Shown: positions 52,868-61,144 of the stretch, piece by piece
Layout of the letters: each line of letters starts with the position of its first letter
Position numbering within the stretch: position 1 is the first letter of the stretch
NCBI GenBank assembly: GCA_036004665.1
Contig: DASYRG010000003.1
Span: forward strand, 1-64,000
Reading direction: 5' to 3'
Origin: JACQGZ01 sp036004665
Lineage (GTDB): Bacteria; Sysuimicrobiota; Sysuimicrobiia; Sysuimicrobiales; Humicultoraceae
DNA length: 64,000 nt
Position numbers and translations under genes: made by a program
The notes under the pieces: generated by a model
Told to the model about the DNA's origin: nothing
Databases searched by the model: none
The model's input: only the letters and a program-made list of their open reading frames with translations

Positions 52868-52876
52868 TGGTAGACT
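52868..52876 (+). promoter_or_regulatory. Extended -10 promoter of the MFS gene
   Basis: TGG followed by TAGACT (52871-52876) lies 14 bases before the ATG at 52891. The predicted leader is about eight bases and no Shine-Dalgarno sequence is visible. Confidence 0.45.
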
Positions 52877-52890
52877 GGGGCGCGCCTTCG

Positions 52891-54156
52891 ATGGCTGAGA
52901 CCTCTCCCTCCACGCCCGGCCCCGCAGCTCCGCTGTGGCGTCATGGCGACTTCATGAAGCTGTGGGTCGCCCAGACGATCTCCGTCTTCGGGACCGGCTT
53001 CACGCAACTGGCGCTGCCGTTGATTGCGGTGACGGCCTTGGGCGCCACGCCGGCGCAGATGGGATTCCTGGGGACGGCGGAGTTCCTTCCTTTTCTCCTC
53101 CTGGGCCTGGTTGCCGGGGTTTGGGTGGACCGGTGGCCGCGTCGCCCGGTCCTCATCGTGGGAGACGTCGGCCGTGCGCTGGCCTTGGCGACCATCCCGC
53201 TGGCGGCCCTGGCCGGGGTGTTGGGGATGCCGCAGCTCTATGTGGTCGGGTTCCTCGCCGGGGTCCTCACCGTGTTCTTCGACGTGGCCTATCAGGCCTA
53301 TCTTCCCGCGCTGGTGAAGCGGCGGCAGCTCGTGGAGGGCAACAGCCGTCTTGAGGCCAGCCGCTCCATCGCGCAGGTGTCCAGCCCGGGAATCGCCGGC
53401 GTCGTCATTCAAATCTTCTCAGCCCCCGTGGCCATCGTGCTCGACGCGATCTCGTACCTTGCGTCCGCGCTGTTGATCGGACGGATCGGGCAGCCGGAAG
53501 GGCGGCCCGACCCCTCCGGCCGGCGTCTCATGGTGGCGGAGGTGCGCGAAGGGCTGGGCGTGGTCTTCGGCAGCCGACTGCTGCGCTCGATCGCGGGATG
53601 CACCGGCACCTCCAACTTCTTCAGCCATGTCTGGGGGGTGCTCATCATCCTGTTCGCGGTGCGCGAGCTCAGCCTGACAGCCGCCACGATCGGCGTGGTC
53701 TTTAGCGTCGGGAACGTCGGAGCGCTCCTCGGCGCCTTCGTGGCGGGCCGGGTGGGACGGCGGCTGGGGGTAGGGCCCACGATCATCCTGACGTCGCTGG
53801 GCGCTGCGTTGGGGTTCGCCCCACTGGTCTTTGCCACCCCGCGCACCGCAGTGCCGCTGCTCATCGCCGGCGGTCTCATCTCCGGTTTCTCCAATGTGGT
53901 CTACAACGTGACTCAGGTCAGCCTCCGCCAGGCCATCACGCCACAGCGGCTCCAGGGACGGATGAACGCGACGATGCGGTTTGTGGTGTGGGGGACGATA
54001 CCCCTGGGGAGCCTGGCCGGCGGCGTGCTGGGCGAACTCCTCGGCCTGCGCCCGGCCATCACCGTCGGCGTGGCCGGCGGCCTGCTCGCCTTCGTCTGGG
54101 TGTTCTTCTCCCCCGTCCGCTCTCTTCGCCGGATGCCCGAGCCCATAGAAGAATGA
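52891..54156 (+). CDS. MFS transporter
   Basis: The 421-residue protein has twelve hydrophobic segments and the MFS loop 2-3 motif GLVAGVWVDRWPRRPVLI, with the related AFVAGRVGRRLGVGPTII in the second half. It resembles the MFS_3/enterobactin-exporter-like group (NSRLEASRSIAQVSSPGIAG). The substrate is not evident. Transcription runs away from the HAD gene. Confidence 0.88.
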   Translation: MAETSPSTPGPAAPLWRHGDFMKLWVAQTISVFGTGFTQLALPLIAVTALGATPAQMGFLGTAEFLPFLLLGLVAGVWVDRWPRRPVLIVGDVGRALALATIPLAALAGVLGMPQLYVVGFLAGVLTVFFDVAYQAYLPALVKRRQLVEGNSRLEASRSIAQVSSPGIAGVVIQIFSAPVAIVLDAISYLASALLIGRIGQPEGRPDPSGRRLMVAEVREGLGVVFGSRLLRSIAGCTGTSNFFSHVWGVLIILFAVRELSLTAATIGVVFSVGNVGALLGAFVAGRVGRRLGVGPTIILTSLGAALGFAPLVFATPRTAVPLLIAGGLISGFSNVVYNVTQVSLRQAITPQRLQGRMNATMRFVVWGTIPLGSLAGGVLGELLGLRPAITVGVAGGLLAFVWVFFSPVRSLRRMPEPIEE

Positions 54157-54165
54157 GCGCACGTG

Positions 54166-54465
54166 TCACGTGGGAAGCACCGGCGTGATGAACCAGTGTT
54201 CCGGCCGCGCGATCAGCGACGCCGGATTCGGGTCCATGGCGACGCGCTCGGGCGAGGCGTAGTAGGCGGCCTCCTTCGCCTCCCAGGGCTCGGGACCGTC
54301 ATAGGTGAGGATCCAGACGAACTCATTGCGTTCCCGAATCACCCAGGCGCCGTCGATGCGGTAACCTAGCCGGAGACGCAGCGGGTAGACTCCGGCGCTC
54401 CAGATCCGGACGAACTCGTCGAGCTTGCCCCGGTCGATCGTGTAGATCCGCAATTGGGATGGCAC
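54166..54465 (-). CDS. NIPSNAP family protein
   Basis: The 99-residue ferredoxin-like protein shows the NIPSNAP pattern QLRIYTIDRGKLDEFVRIWSAGVYPLRLRLGYRIDGAWV and FVWILTYDGPEPWEAKEAAYY. These dimeric alpha-beta barrel proteins lack known activity. GGAGGTGA before GTG 54465 supports this start over an upstream in-frame Met at 54525. It converges with the MFS gene and diverges from the alcohol dehydrogenase. Confidence 0.85.
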   Translation of the reverse strand: MPSQLRIYTIDRGKLDEFVRIWSAGVYPLRLRLGYRIDGAWVIRERNEFVWILTYDGPEPWEAKEAAYYASPERVAMDPNPASLIARPEHWFITPVLPT

Positions 54466-54610
54466 GGTGGTCACCTCCGGGATCGGTCTGATATGAAGGA
54501 AAGGGCGGCCCGACCGCGCTGTCAATCGGGCGGGCGTCAGGCGACGGCAGGCCCCGCTGCGCTCTCAGCGAACAAGAAATGCGCAGAGCGGTGAGAGGCA
54601 GGAGGGCGGC

Positions 54611-55771
54611 ATGGACCCGCTGACCGAGATCTTCACGTTTGCCTCGCCGACGACCATCACCTTCGGGGCCGGTGCCCTAGGCCGGTTGGCCCAGGTCGTG
54701 GAACCGTGGGGACGGCGGCCGCTCGTGGTGACCGATCCGGGCATCGCGGCCTCGGGCATCCTCCAGCAGGTCCTGGAGGCGCTGTCGGCCGGGAGTCCCG
54801 CGGTCGAGACCTTCAGCGAGGTGGAGGCCAACCCGAGCAGCGAGACGGTGGAGCACGCCGCCGAGGCCTACCGCCGCGGCGACTGCGACTGCCTCGTCGC
54901 CGCCGGGGGTGGGAGCGCGATGGACGTGGCCAAGGTTGCCGCCGCGCTGGTCAGCCACGGCGGACGGGTCCGCGACTACGAGGGCGTCGGGGTGCTCCCG
55001 GGGCCGACGGTGCCGGTCATCGCCGTGCCTACCACGGCCGGAACTGGGAGCGAGGTGACCACCTTCGCGGTGATCACCGACCGGGAGCGCAAGATCAAGA
55101 TGGTCGTCGGCAGTTCGCACATCCTCCCGGTGGCCGCAGTGTGTGATCCGCTGCTGACGCTTTCGATGCCCCAGCCGCTCACCGCCGCCACGGGGATCGA
55201 CGCACTCGTCCACGGCATTGAGTGCTACATCAACACCGTGGTGAACCCGCTGGCCAAGGCGCTGGCCCTGGAGTCCATCCGGCTGATCGGCCATGCGCTG
55301 CGCACCGCCTACGCGCAGGGCCGCGACCTGCAGGCGCGGCATGACATGCTCCTCGCCAGCACCATCGCCGCGCTGGCGTTCACGCGCACGCGGTTGGGGA
55401 ACGTCCACGCCATGGCCCTCCCCCTCGGCGCGCACTTTGACGTCCCCCACGGCGTCGCCACGGGATTGCTCCTACCGTACGTCATGGAGTGGAACCTGAT
55501 CGCCTGCACCGCCACCTATCCGCAGATCGCCTCCACCCTGGGCGAGAACATCGAGGGGCTGTCGCCGCGCGCCGCCTCCGAGATCGCGGTGGACGCCGTC
55601 CGGCAGCTGGTCGCCGACATCGCCATTCCCGAGCGGCTGCGCGACGTGGGCGTCACCCGCGACGCCATCGGCGTCCTTGCGGACGATGCGATGAAGAGCG
55701 GCAACATCGCCGTGAACCCGCGTCTCACCCGGCGGGACGACATCGTCCACCTCTTTGAGCAGGCCTTCTAG
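54611..55771 (+). CDS. Iron-containing alcohol dehydrogenase
   Basis: The 386-residue group III dehydrogenase has the NAD-binding GGGSAMDVAKVAAAL and TVPVIAVPTTAGTGSEVT, and metal-ligand regions ALVHGIECYINTVVNPLAKALALE and GNVHAMALPLGAHFDVPHGVATGLLLP with conserved His residues. Substrate could be a primary alcohol, diol or hydroxyacid. The ATG follows CAGGAGGGCGGC. The next gene begins inside its 3' end, suggesting a shared pathway. Confidence 0.92.
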   Translation: MDPLTEIFTFASPTTITFGAGALGRLAQVVEPWGRRPLVVTDPGIAASGILQQVLEALSAGSPAVETFSEVEANPSSETVEHAAEAYRRGDCDCLVAAGGGSAMDVAKVAAALVSHGGRVRDYEGVGVLPGPTVPVIAVPTTAGTGSEVTTFAVITDRERKIKMVVGSSHILPVAAVCDPLLTLSMPQPLTAATGIDALVHGIECYINTVVNPLAKALALESIRLIGHALRTAYAQGRDLQARHDMLLASTIAALAFTRTRLGNVHAMALPLGAHFDVPHGVATGLLLPYVMEWNLIACTATYPQIASTLGENIEGLSPRAASEIAVDAVRQLVADIAIPERLRDVGVTRDAIGVLADDAMKSGNIAVNPRLTRRDDIVHLFEQAF

Positions 55772-57050
55772 CCTTCGGCTCCCCACGGCGCCGCCGCCGG
55801 GGATTGAACTCCCTCTGCCTGCCCTCCTAGAGGTACAGCAGACCTTCCTGCGGCCGCGGGTCGCGGACGTCGCCGCGGCCGTCCTCGACGGCCTGCGCCG
55901 CCTGGCCCCGCCGGTGCGAGGCCGCCGGATCGCGGTGACGGCGGGCAGCCGCGGCATCCGCGACATCGTCCCGGCGCTCTTCGGCGTATCTACCGCGCTG
56001 CGGGAGGCGGGGGCCGAGCCGGTCATCGTCGCCGCGATGGGGAGCCACGGGGGTGGAACGGCTGAGGGACAGCGCCGCGTCCTCGCCCATCTGGGCGTCA
56101 CGGAGGAGGCAATCGGCGCGCCGGTGCAGAGCGCCATGGAGGTGACTGAGCTCGGCCGCACTGCCGGCGGCTATCTCATCTACCTCGATCAGATCGCCGC
56201 CGCCTGCGACGGCATCGTGATCGTCAATCGGATCAAGCCGCACACCGCCTTCCAGAGTAATGTCGGCAGCGGTCTGATGAAGATGATGGCGGTCGGCCTG
56301 GGGAAGGCGCCCGGGGCGGCACAGGCGCACCGCCTCGGCCCCGCGTCGATGGCGCAGGCGATCCGCGAAGTGGCCGGGGGCCTCCTGGCCACCGGCCGCA
56401 TCATCGCGGGTGTGGCGCTGGTGGAAAACGCCTACGATGAGACGGCCGCGGTGGAGGTGCTCGCCCCGCACGCGATCCCCGGCCGGGAGCCGGCCCTCTA
56501 CGCGCAGGCACAGGAGTGGATGGCGCGGCTCCCCGTCGAGGAGGCCGACGTGCTCGTCATCGACGAGATGGGGAAGAACTTCAGCGGCACCGGCATCGAC
56601 GTCAACATTATCGGCCGCTGGCGCCATGCGCAGATCCCCGACCCTCCCCGCCCGCGCTTCCGCCGCATCGCCGTCCTGCGGCTCGCCGCCGCCAGCGAAG
56701 GCAACGCCCAGGGGGTGGGGCTGGCCGACGTGATCACCGCCCGCCTGGCCGATGCCATCGATCTGGACGCCACCTACCTGAATGCTGTTACCTCCTCGCT
56801 GCCCGAGCGTGTCGTGCTGCCCGTCATCGCGCCGACCGACCGCGCGGCGATCCAGATCGCCCTCCGCACCGCGGGTCTGCAGGACCATGCGGGGGCGCGG
56901 GTGCTGCGGATCCCCAACACGCTGCACATCGATCGGGTCTGGGTCAGCGCTGCGCTGCTGCCACTGCTCTCCGGGCGTCCCGGAATCACGGTCGGGCCCA
57001 GCCGCCCGTGGGTATTCTCGGAGGCGGACGACCTGGAGGACCTCCCCTGA
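55755..57050 (+). CDS. DUF2088 lactate-racemase-like protein
   Basis: The 431-residue protein matches the LarA/DUF2088 superfamily in its N-terminal half: RIAVTAGSRGIRD, VIVAAMGSHGGGTAEGQR, and DGIVIVNRIKPHTAFQSNVGSGLMKMMAVGLGK. LarA uses a nickel-pincer cofactor; the HH ligands of true LarA are not all identifiable, and no larB, larC or larE is nearby, so racemase activity is doubtful. The proposed TTG start at 55755 overlaps the dehydrogenase by 17 bases. Confidence 0.82.
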   Translation: MSRPSSLRLPTAPPPGIELPLPALLEVQQTFLRPRVADVAAAVLDGLRRLAPPVRGRRIAVTAGSRGIRDIVPALFGVSTALREAGAEPVIVAAMGSHGGGTAEGQRRVLAHLGVTEEAIGAPVQSAMEVTELGRTAGGYLIYLDQIAAACDGIVIVNRIKPHTAFQSNVGSGLMKMMAVGLGKAPGAAQAHRLGPASMAQAIREVAGGLLATGRIIAGVALVENAYDETAAVEVLAPHAIPGREPALYAQAQEWMARLPVEEADVLVIDEMGKNFSGTGIDVNIIGRWRHAQIPDPPRPRFRRIAVLRLAAASEGNAQGVGLADVITARLADAIDLDATYLNAVTSSLPERVVLPVIAPTDRAAIQIALRTAGLQDHAGARVLRIPNTLHIDRVWVSAALLPLLSGRPGITVGPSRPWVFSEADDLEDLP

Positions 57051-57052
57051 GC

Positions 57053-57823
57053 GTGGACGCCGTCGCCGCGATGCTCCGCGCCGCCCACGGGGCGGTGGCG
57101 CTGACGGGCGCCGGGATATCCACCGAATCAGGGTTGCCGGACTTTCGCTCGCCGGGAGGGCTCTGGACAGGCGTGGACCCGATGCGCGTCGCCAGCCTGT
57201 CGGCCTTCCGCCGGGATCCTGGGGCATTCTACGCCTTCTACCAGGATCGTCTCTCCCGGCTGGGAGGCGCGCAGCCCAATCCAGCGCACCGCGCCCTGGC
57301 GGACCTCGAACGTGCCAACCGGCTGCGCGCGGTGATCACGCAGAACGTCGAGGGCCTGCACCAGGCGGCGGGGTCACGGCACGTCCTCGAACTGCACGGC
57401 TCCCTGTGCTACGCGGCGTGCGCCGACTGCGGCGTCCGCACCGACATCGCCCTCCTCGCCAATGCGCTGGCGGCGGGCCGGACGCCGCAGTGCCCGGCGT
57501 GCGCGGGGCCGCTGCGGCCGGACGTCGTGCTCTTCGGCGAACTGCTCCCGCCCACCGTTTTTGCGGAGGCCGATGCGCTCTGCCGGGCCGCCGACCTCAT
57601 GTTGGTCGTCGGCTCCTCCCTCACGGTCACGCCCGCCGCCGACCTTCCCCAGACCGTGCTCGACGCCGGCGGCGTCCTGGTCATCGTCAACCGCGAGCCG
57701 ACGCCCTACGATGTCGACGCCGCCGTGATCCTCCGCGCGGACGCCGGATCTGTCCTTCCGGCCATCGCGTCCCTGGCGGCAGGCGCCCTGCGCGAGACCG
57801 CCGAAGAGGAGCACCATGCCTGA
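57053..57823 (+). CDS. Sirtuin NAD-dependent protein deacylase
   Basis: The 256-residue protein has the sirtuin NAD site ALTGAGISTESGLPDFRSPGGLW, the catalytic His in TQNVEGLHQAAGSRHVLELHG, and the zinc Cys pairs CADC and CPACAG ahead of LRPDVVLFGELLP. It removes acyl groups from lysines with NAD consumption. GTG 57053 is used as the start; CTG 57047, which overlaps the previous stop as CTGA, is possible. Confidence 0.92.
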   Translation: MDAVAAMLRAAHGAVALTGAGISTESGLPDFRSPGGLWTGVDPMRVASLSAFRRDPGAFYAFYQDRLSRLGGAQPNPAHRALADLERANRLRAVITQNVEGLHQAAGSRHVLELHGSLCYAACADCGVRTDIALLANALAAGRTPQCPACAGPLRPDVVLFGELLPPTVFAEADALCRAADLMLVVGSSLTVTPAADLPQTVLDAGGVLVIVNREPTPYDVDAAVILRADAGSVLPAIASLAAGALRETAEEEHHA

Positions 57824-58613
57824 GGCGGAGATCGGCGTCATCGGCGGATCAGGCTTCTACGAATTGCTCACCGACGCCGAGGAGGTCGAAATGGAGACCC
57901 GCTACGGGGCGCCCAGCGACCGCCTCACCGTCGGCGACGTCAGGGGCCGACGCGTGGCCTTCCTGCCCCGCCACGGCCGCCGCCACACCATCCCTCCGCA
58001 GCGCATCAACTACCGCGCCAACGTGGCGGCGATGGCCACCCTCGGGGTGCGACGCATCCTCGGCCCATGCGCCGCCGGCAGCCTGCAGCCGCATGTCCGC
58101 CCCGGCGACTTTGTCATGTGTGATCAGTACGTCGATCGCACGAGCGGCCGCGTGGACACCTTCTACGACGGACCGGAGGTCATCCACGTCTCCATGGCCC
58201 AGCCCTACTGTCCCGAAATGGCCAGCCTCCTCACCGAGCAGGCTCGGGCGATGGAGCTACCCGCGCACGAGCGCGGGACCGTCGTCGTAATCCAGGGGCC
58301 GCGCTTCTCCACGCGCGCGGAGAGCCTCTGGTTCCGAGGGCAGGGCTGGGAGGTGATCAACATGACCCAGTATCCGGAGGCGCCGCTGGCTCGTGAGCTG
58401 GAGATCTGCTACGCGAACATCTCGCTGATCACCGATTATGACGTGGGAGTGGAAGGCGATGCGGGCGTCGTGCCCGTCACCGCGGCCGAGGTGGTGCGCA
58501 TCTTCCGCGCCAACCTGGACCGACTGCGGGAACTGATCCTGCGGGTCATCCCGACGATTCCGGGCGAGCGCACGTGCATCTGCTCCACGGCACTGGCGCA
58601 CGCCCGCGTGTGA
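57816..58613 (+). CDS. mtnP: S-methyl-5'-thioadenosine phosphorylase
   Basis: The 265-residue purine-nucleoside phosphorylase family protein shows IGVIGGSGFYEL, FLPRHGRRHTIPPQRINYRAN, GPCAAGSLQ, VIQGPRFSTRAES and MTQYPEAPLARELEICYANISLITDYDVG. The TQYPE segment and the following Asp are typical of MTA phosphorylases rather than PNP. It recycles the thioadenosine product of SAM-dependent reactions. The ATG overlaps the sirtuin stop by eight bases. Confidence 0.92.
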   Translation: MPEAEIGVIGGSGFYELLTDAEEVEMETRYGAPSDRLTVGDVRGRRVAFLPRHGRRHTIPPQRINYRANVAAMATLGVRRILGPCAAGSLQPHVRPGDFVMCDQYVDRTSGRVDTFYDGPEVIHVSMAQPYCPEMASLLTEQARAMELPAHERGTVVVIQGPRFSTRAESLWFRGQGWEVINMTQYPEAPLARELEICYANISLITDYDVGVEGDAGVVPVTAAEVVRIFRANLDRLRELILRVIPTIPGERTCICSTALAHARV

Positions 58614-58624
58614 GGTGAGGAGGC

Positions 58625-58915
58625 ATGGTGCGTGAAGGCGGGGCCGAGCCGGCCGGGAAGTGGTTAGGGCTGGCCGTCTTCGTCCTGGGCATCGGGCTGC
58701 TCGTCTTCGTCTTCGTCCAAGGCTTCGACGAGTTCGTGCGTATCGACACCCTCCCACGTCCGGGAGGGACCACCAACGTGTTCGAGACGACCTTCCTGAT
58801 CGCGCTGGGCAAGTGGCTCCTGCTCTTTCTGCTGGCCTACGTGGCGTCGGCCATGGCCGGGCGCGGGATTGCGCTCTACCAGGCCGCCCGGATCCTTCCG
58901 GCGGAGGAAGCGTGA
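58625..58915 (+). CDS. Small two-helix membrane protein
   Basis: The 96-residue protein has two membrane helices (LGLAVFVLGIGLLVFVFVQGF and TFLIALGKWLLLFLLAYVASAMA) joined by a hydrophilic loop of about 28 residues. No family is recognised. GAGGTGAGGAGGC precedes the ATG. It lies between the MTA phosphorylase and threonine aldolase genes. Confidence 0.75.
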   Translation: MVREGGAEPAGKWLGLAVFVLGIGLLVFVFVQGFDEFVRIDTLPRPGGTTNVFETTFLIALGKWLLLFLLAYVASAMAGRGIALYQAARILPAEEA

Positions 58916-59952
58916 TGGATCTGGTCGATCTCCGCAGCGACACGGTCACCCAGCCCACCGAGGCGATGCGCGAGGCGATGCGGCGTGCCGAGGTCGGCGA
59001 CGACCAGTGGGGCGAGGACCCAACGGTGCGGCGGCTGGAAGAGATGGCCGCGGACCGGCTGGGTAAGGAGGCGGCCCTCTTCGTGCCCAGCGGAACGATG
59101 GCCAACCTGGCCGCCGTGCTCAGCCACACCCGCCGCGGCGACGAGGTGATCGTCGAAGCCCGGGCCCACACCTACCTCACCGAGGCCGGCGGCATGTCGG
59201 CGGTGGGCGGCGTCATCCCCAGGCCCGTGGCGGGAGAGCGCGGGATGATCTCCGCGCCGCAGGTGGAGGCGCTGGTCCGTCCGCCCAACGTGCACTTCGC
59301 GCCCACCCGCCTCCTCTGCCTCGAGAACACCCACAACCGCGCCGGCGGGACCGTGATGACCCCCGCCCAAACCAGCGAGGTCGCCGCCGCCGCGCGTCGG
59401 CACGGGCTGTCGGTCCACCTGGACGGCGCGCGCATCTTCAACGCGGCGGTGGCGCTGGGCGCGGATCCCCGCGCGCTCACCCGCGACGTCGATTCGGTGA
59501 TGTTCTGCGTGAGCAAGGGTCTGTCCGCGCCGGTGGGGTCGCTGCTGGCGGGGGAGGCAGCGTTCATCGCCCGCGCCCGAGCGGCTCGTCAGATGCTCGG
59601 CGGGGCGATGCGGCAGGCCGGCGTTATCGCCGCCGCCGGGATCGTCGCCCTTGAGTCGATGGTGGAGCGCCTCGCGGAGGATCACCGGCGGGCCCGCGTC
59701 CTCGCCCACCGTCTGGCGGACCTTCCGGGCGTCCGCGTCGATCCGGCCGCGGTGCAGACGAACATCATCATGCTGGAGGTAGACCACGCTCCGACGGTCG
59801 TCGAACGGCTCGCCGTCCACCGTGTGCTCGCGCACGGCCTGGACCGGAGGACGATCCGTCTGGTCACCCACCGACACATCGGGGACGTTGAAGTCGAACG
59901 CGCGGCAGAAATTTTTCGTCAGGTGATGCCCATCGCGGCAGGAACATCTTAA
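58915..59952 (+). CDS. ltaE: Low-specificity L-threonine aldolase
   Basis: The 345-residue PLP enzyme cleaves threonine to glycine and acetaldehyde. It opens DLRSDTVTQPTEAMREAM, with FVPSGTMANLAAVL binding the phosphate, HLDGARIFNA supplying the Asp to the pyridine N, and the PLP Lys in MFCVSKGLSAPVGSLL. ATG 58915 was chosen; GTG 58912 overlaps the previous stop. Confidence 0.93.
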   Translation: MDLVDLRSDTVTQPTEAMREAMRRAEVGDDQWGEDPTVRRLEEMAADRLGKEAALFVPSGTMANLAAVLSHTRRGDEVIVEARAHTYLTEAGGMSAVGGVIPRPVAGERGMISAPQVEALVRPPNVHFAPTRLLCLENTHNRAGGTVMTPAQTSEVAAAARRHGLSVHLDGARIFNAAVALGADPRALTRDVDSVMFCVSKGLSAPVGSLLAGEAAFIARARAARQMLGGAMRQAGVIAAAGIVALESMVERLAEDHRRARVLAHRLADLPGVRVDPAAVQTNIIMLEVDHAPTVVERLAVHRVLAHGLDRRTIRLVTHRHIGDVEVERAAEIFRQVMPIAAGTS

Positions 59953-60009
59953 TCGGACGAGAAAGAATCACATTAACAACCAGTCGCAGTTGAAAGGAGG
60001 ACCTGCCGC

Positions 60010-60045
60010 ATGAAGAAGAAAGGCGGGAAGAAGAAGAAGAGGTAA
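60010..60045 (+). CDS. Eleven-codon polylysine ORF before a terminator
   Basis: MKKKGGKKKKR is encoded from ATG 60010 to TAA 60045 behind GAAAGGAGG (59992-60000), one of the best Shine-Dalgarno sequences in the window. An intrinsic terminator begins 43 bases after the stop. The peptide could be a Lys-rich leader peptide for attenuation or a tiny basic ribosome-associated protein. No promoter was convincingly identified; read-through from ltaE is possible. Confidence 0.55.
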   Translation: MKKKGGKKKKR

Positions 60046-60087
60046 CACCGGAGCTGCCGCGGACACACCGTGGCCCCGGATGAACGG

Positions 60088-60118
60088 AGAGCACTGCGGA
60101 TTCGCAGTGCTCTTTTTT
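60088..60118 (+). terminator. Strong intrinsic terminator
   Basis: An 11-base-pair perfect stem AGAGCACTGCG / CGCAGTGCTCT with loop GATT is followed by TTTTTT. It ends the ltaE/polylysine-ORF transcript upstream of the infC promoter. Confidence 0.92.
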
Positions 60119-60138
60119 CGTTCCGGGTCGGGGTGCAT

Positions 60139-60168
60139 TTGACCCCCCGTGGGGCAGGGTGGTATACT
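60139..60168 (+). promoter_or_regulatory. infC-rpmI-rplT promoter
   Basis: TTGACC (60139-60144), an 18-base spacer and TATACT (60163-60168) precede a leader of about 150 bases. Confidence 0.75.
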
Positions 60169-60261
60169 CGCGCCGGTCTGAAAAAGGATCGCCAAGCAGA
60201 AGCCGTCCGCTTCTCACCCTGGGGCCGCGTGCTACCAGGGTCTCGACACCGCGCGAGCGAT

Positions 60262-60298
60262 GAAGGAGGGGATGGCGAGGCCATCCCTTCAGTCTTTT
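60262..60298 (+). terminator. Attenuator-like terminator in the infC leader
   Basis: A GGGGATGGC / GCCATCC(C) hairpin, extended by GAAG / CTTC at its base, is followed by the T-rich TCTTTTCT. Upstream, CCCTGG and CCAGGG (near 60219-60242) can pair as an additional stem. This fits L20- or translation-dependent attenuation known for infC operons in Gram-positive bacteria. Confidence 0.7.
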
Positions 60299-60323
60299 CT
60301 GGACCGATTAAGGGGGCGAGCGT

Positions 60324-60839
60324 ATCGACAGCAAACAGCCACGCATTAACGATCGGATCCGGGCGCGCGAAGTCCGGGTGATCGGCCCTGAAGGAGAGCA
60401 ACTCGGCGTCCTCCCGACCACGGCGGCGCTGCAGCGTGCGCAGGAAGCCTTGCTGGACCTGGTGGAGGTGGCGCCGACCGCTAGTCCGCCCGTAGTGAAG
60501 ATCATGGACTACGGGCGCTATAAGTACGAGCAGGCCAAGCGGGACCGCCAAGCCCACCGCAAACAGCGCAGCGGTGACCTGAAGGGGATGCGCTTTTCCC
60601 CCAACATCGGCGCGCATGACTTCGGCGTCAAGGCCTCGCGCGTGCACGATTTCCTTAAGGACGGGAACAAGGTCCGCGTGGCGGTGTGGTTCCGGGGTCG
60701 GCAGATGGCCTACCCGAAGGTCGGGGAGACGCTGCTCAAGCGACTGGCCGAGCAGGTGGCCGACGTCGGCAGCGTGGAGTCGCCGGCCCGGCTGGAAGGG
60801 CGCAACATGATCATGGTCCTTTCGCCGAAGCGAACGTGA
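60324..60839 (+). CDS. infC: Translation initiation factor IF-3 (ATC start proposed)
   Basis: The 171-residue factor has the N domain PRINDRIRAREVRVIGPEGEQLG, the linker DYGRYKYEQAKRDRQAHRKQ and the C domain RFSPNIGAHDFGVKASRVHDFLKDGNKVRV. The conserved N-terminus lies upstream of the first GTG (60378). An in-frame TAA at 60309-60311 limits the frame, and no ATG, GTG or TTG intervenes. ATC 60324 is seven bases after AGGGGG. IF-3 of E. coli starts on AUU and represses itself by rejecting that codon, so an AUC start here implies the same control. Confidence 0.93.
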   Translation: MDSKQPRINDRIRAREVRVIGPEGEQLGVLPTTAALQRAQEALLDLVEVAPTASPPVVKIMDYGRYKYEQAKRDRQAHRKQRSGDLKGMRFSPNIGAHDFGVKASRVHDFLKDGNKVRVAVWFRGRQMAYPKVGETLLKRLAEQVADVGSVESPARLEGRNMIMVLSPKRT

Positions 60840-60869
60840 CGAGCCACCGCGGCGGCCGGAGGTGAGGAC

Positions 60870-61070
60870 GTGGGCAAGGGCAGGCGAACGCATCAAGGGA
60901 CGGCGAAGCGGATCGGCCGCACCGGCAGCGGGCGCCTGACCCGGGGACGCCAGCAGGCGGGGCATCTGATGGTCAGAAAGCGCCCCAAGCGACGCCGGGA
61001 TCTCGGCCGGCGCGTGGCGGTGTCCCCGGCCGACGCGGCGAAGGTCAGACGCCTCCTGCCGAGAGGGTAA
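60870..61070 (+). CDS. rpmI: 50S ribosomal protein bL35
   Basis: The 66-residue highly basic protein shows the bL35 pattern THQGTAKRIGRTGSGRLTRGRQQAGHLM and KRRRDLGRRVAVSPADAAKVRRLLP. GTG 60870 follows GGAGGTGAGGAC. It lies between infC and rplT as in most bacteria. Confidence 0.95.
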   Translation: MGKGRRTHQGTAKRIGRTGSGRLTRGRQQAGHLMVRKRPKRRRDLGRRVAVSPADAAKVRRLLPRG

Positions 61071-61096
61071 CGTTCTCATCAGTGGGGATGCGCCCC

Positions 61097-61114
61097 AAGT
61101 CCCGTGAGGGACTT
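61097..61114 (+). promoter_or_regulatory. Hairpin upstream of rplT
   Basis: A seven-base-pair stem AAGTCCC / GGGACTT with loop GTGA sits in the rpmI-rplT gap, before the rplT Shine-Dalgarno AAAGGGAGG. L20 represses translation by binding leader structures near this position in other bacteria, so a similar role is possible. Confidence 0.5.
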
Positions 61115-61144
61115 GTGGGTGAGGGTTCAAAGGGAGGACCGACG

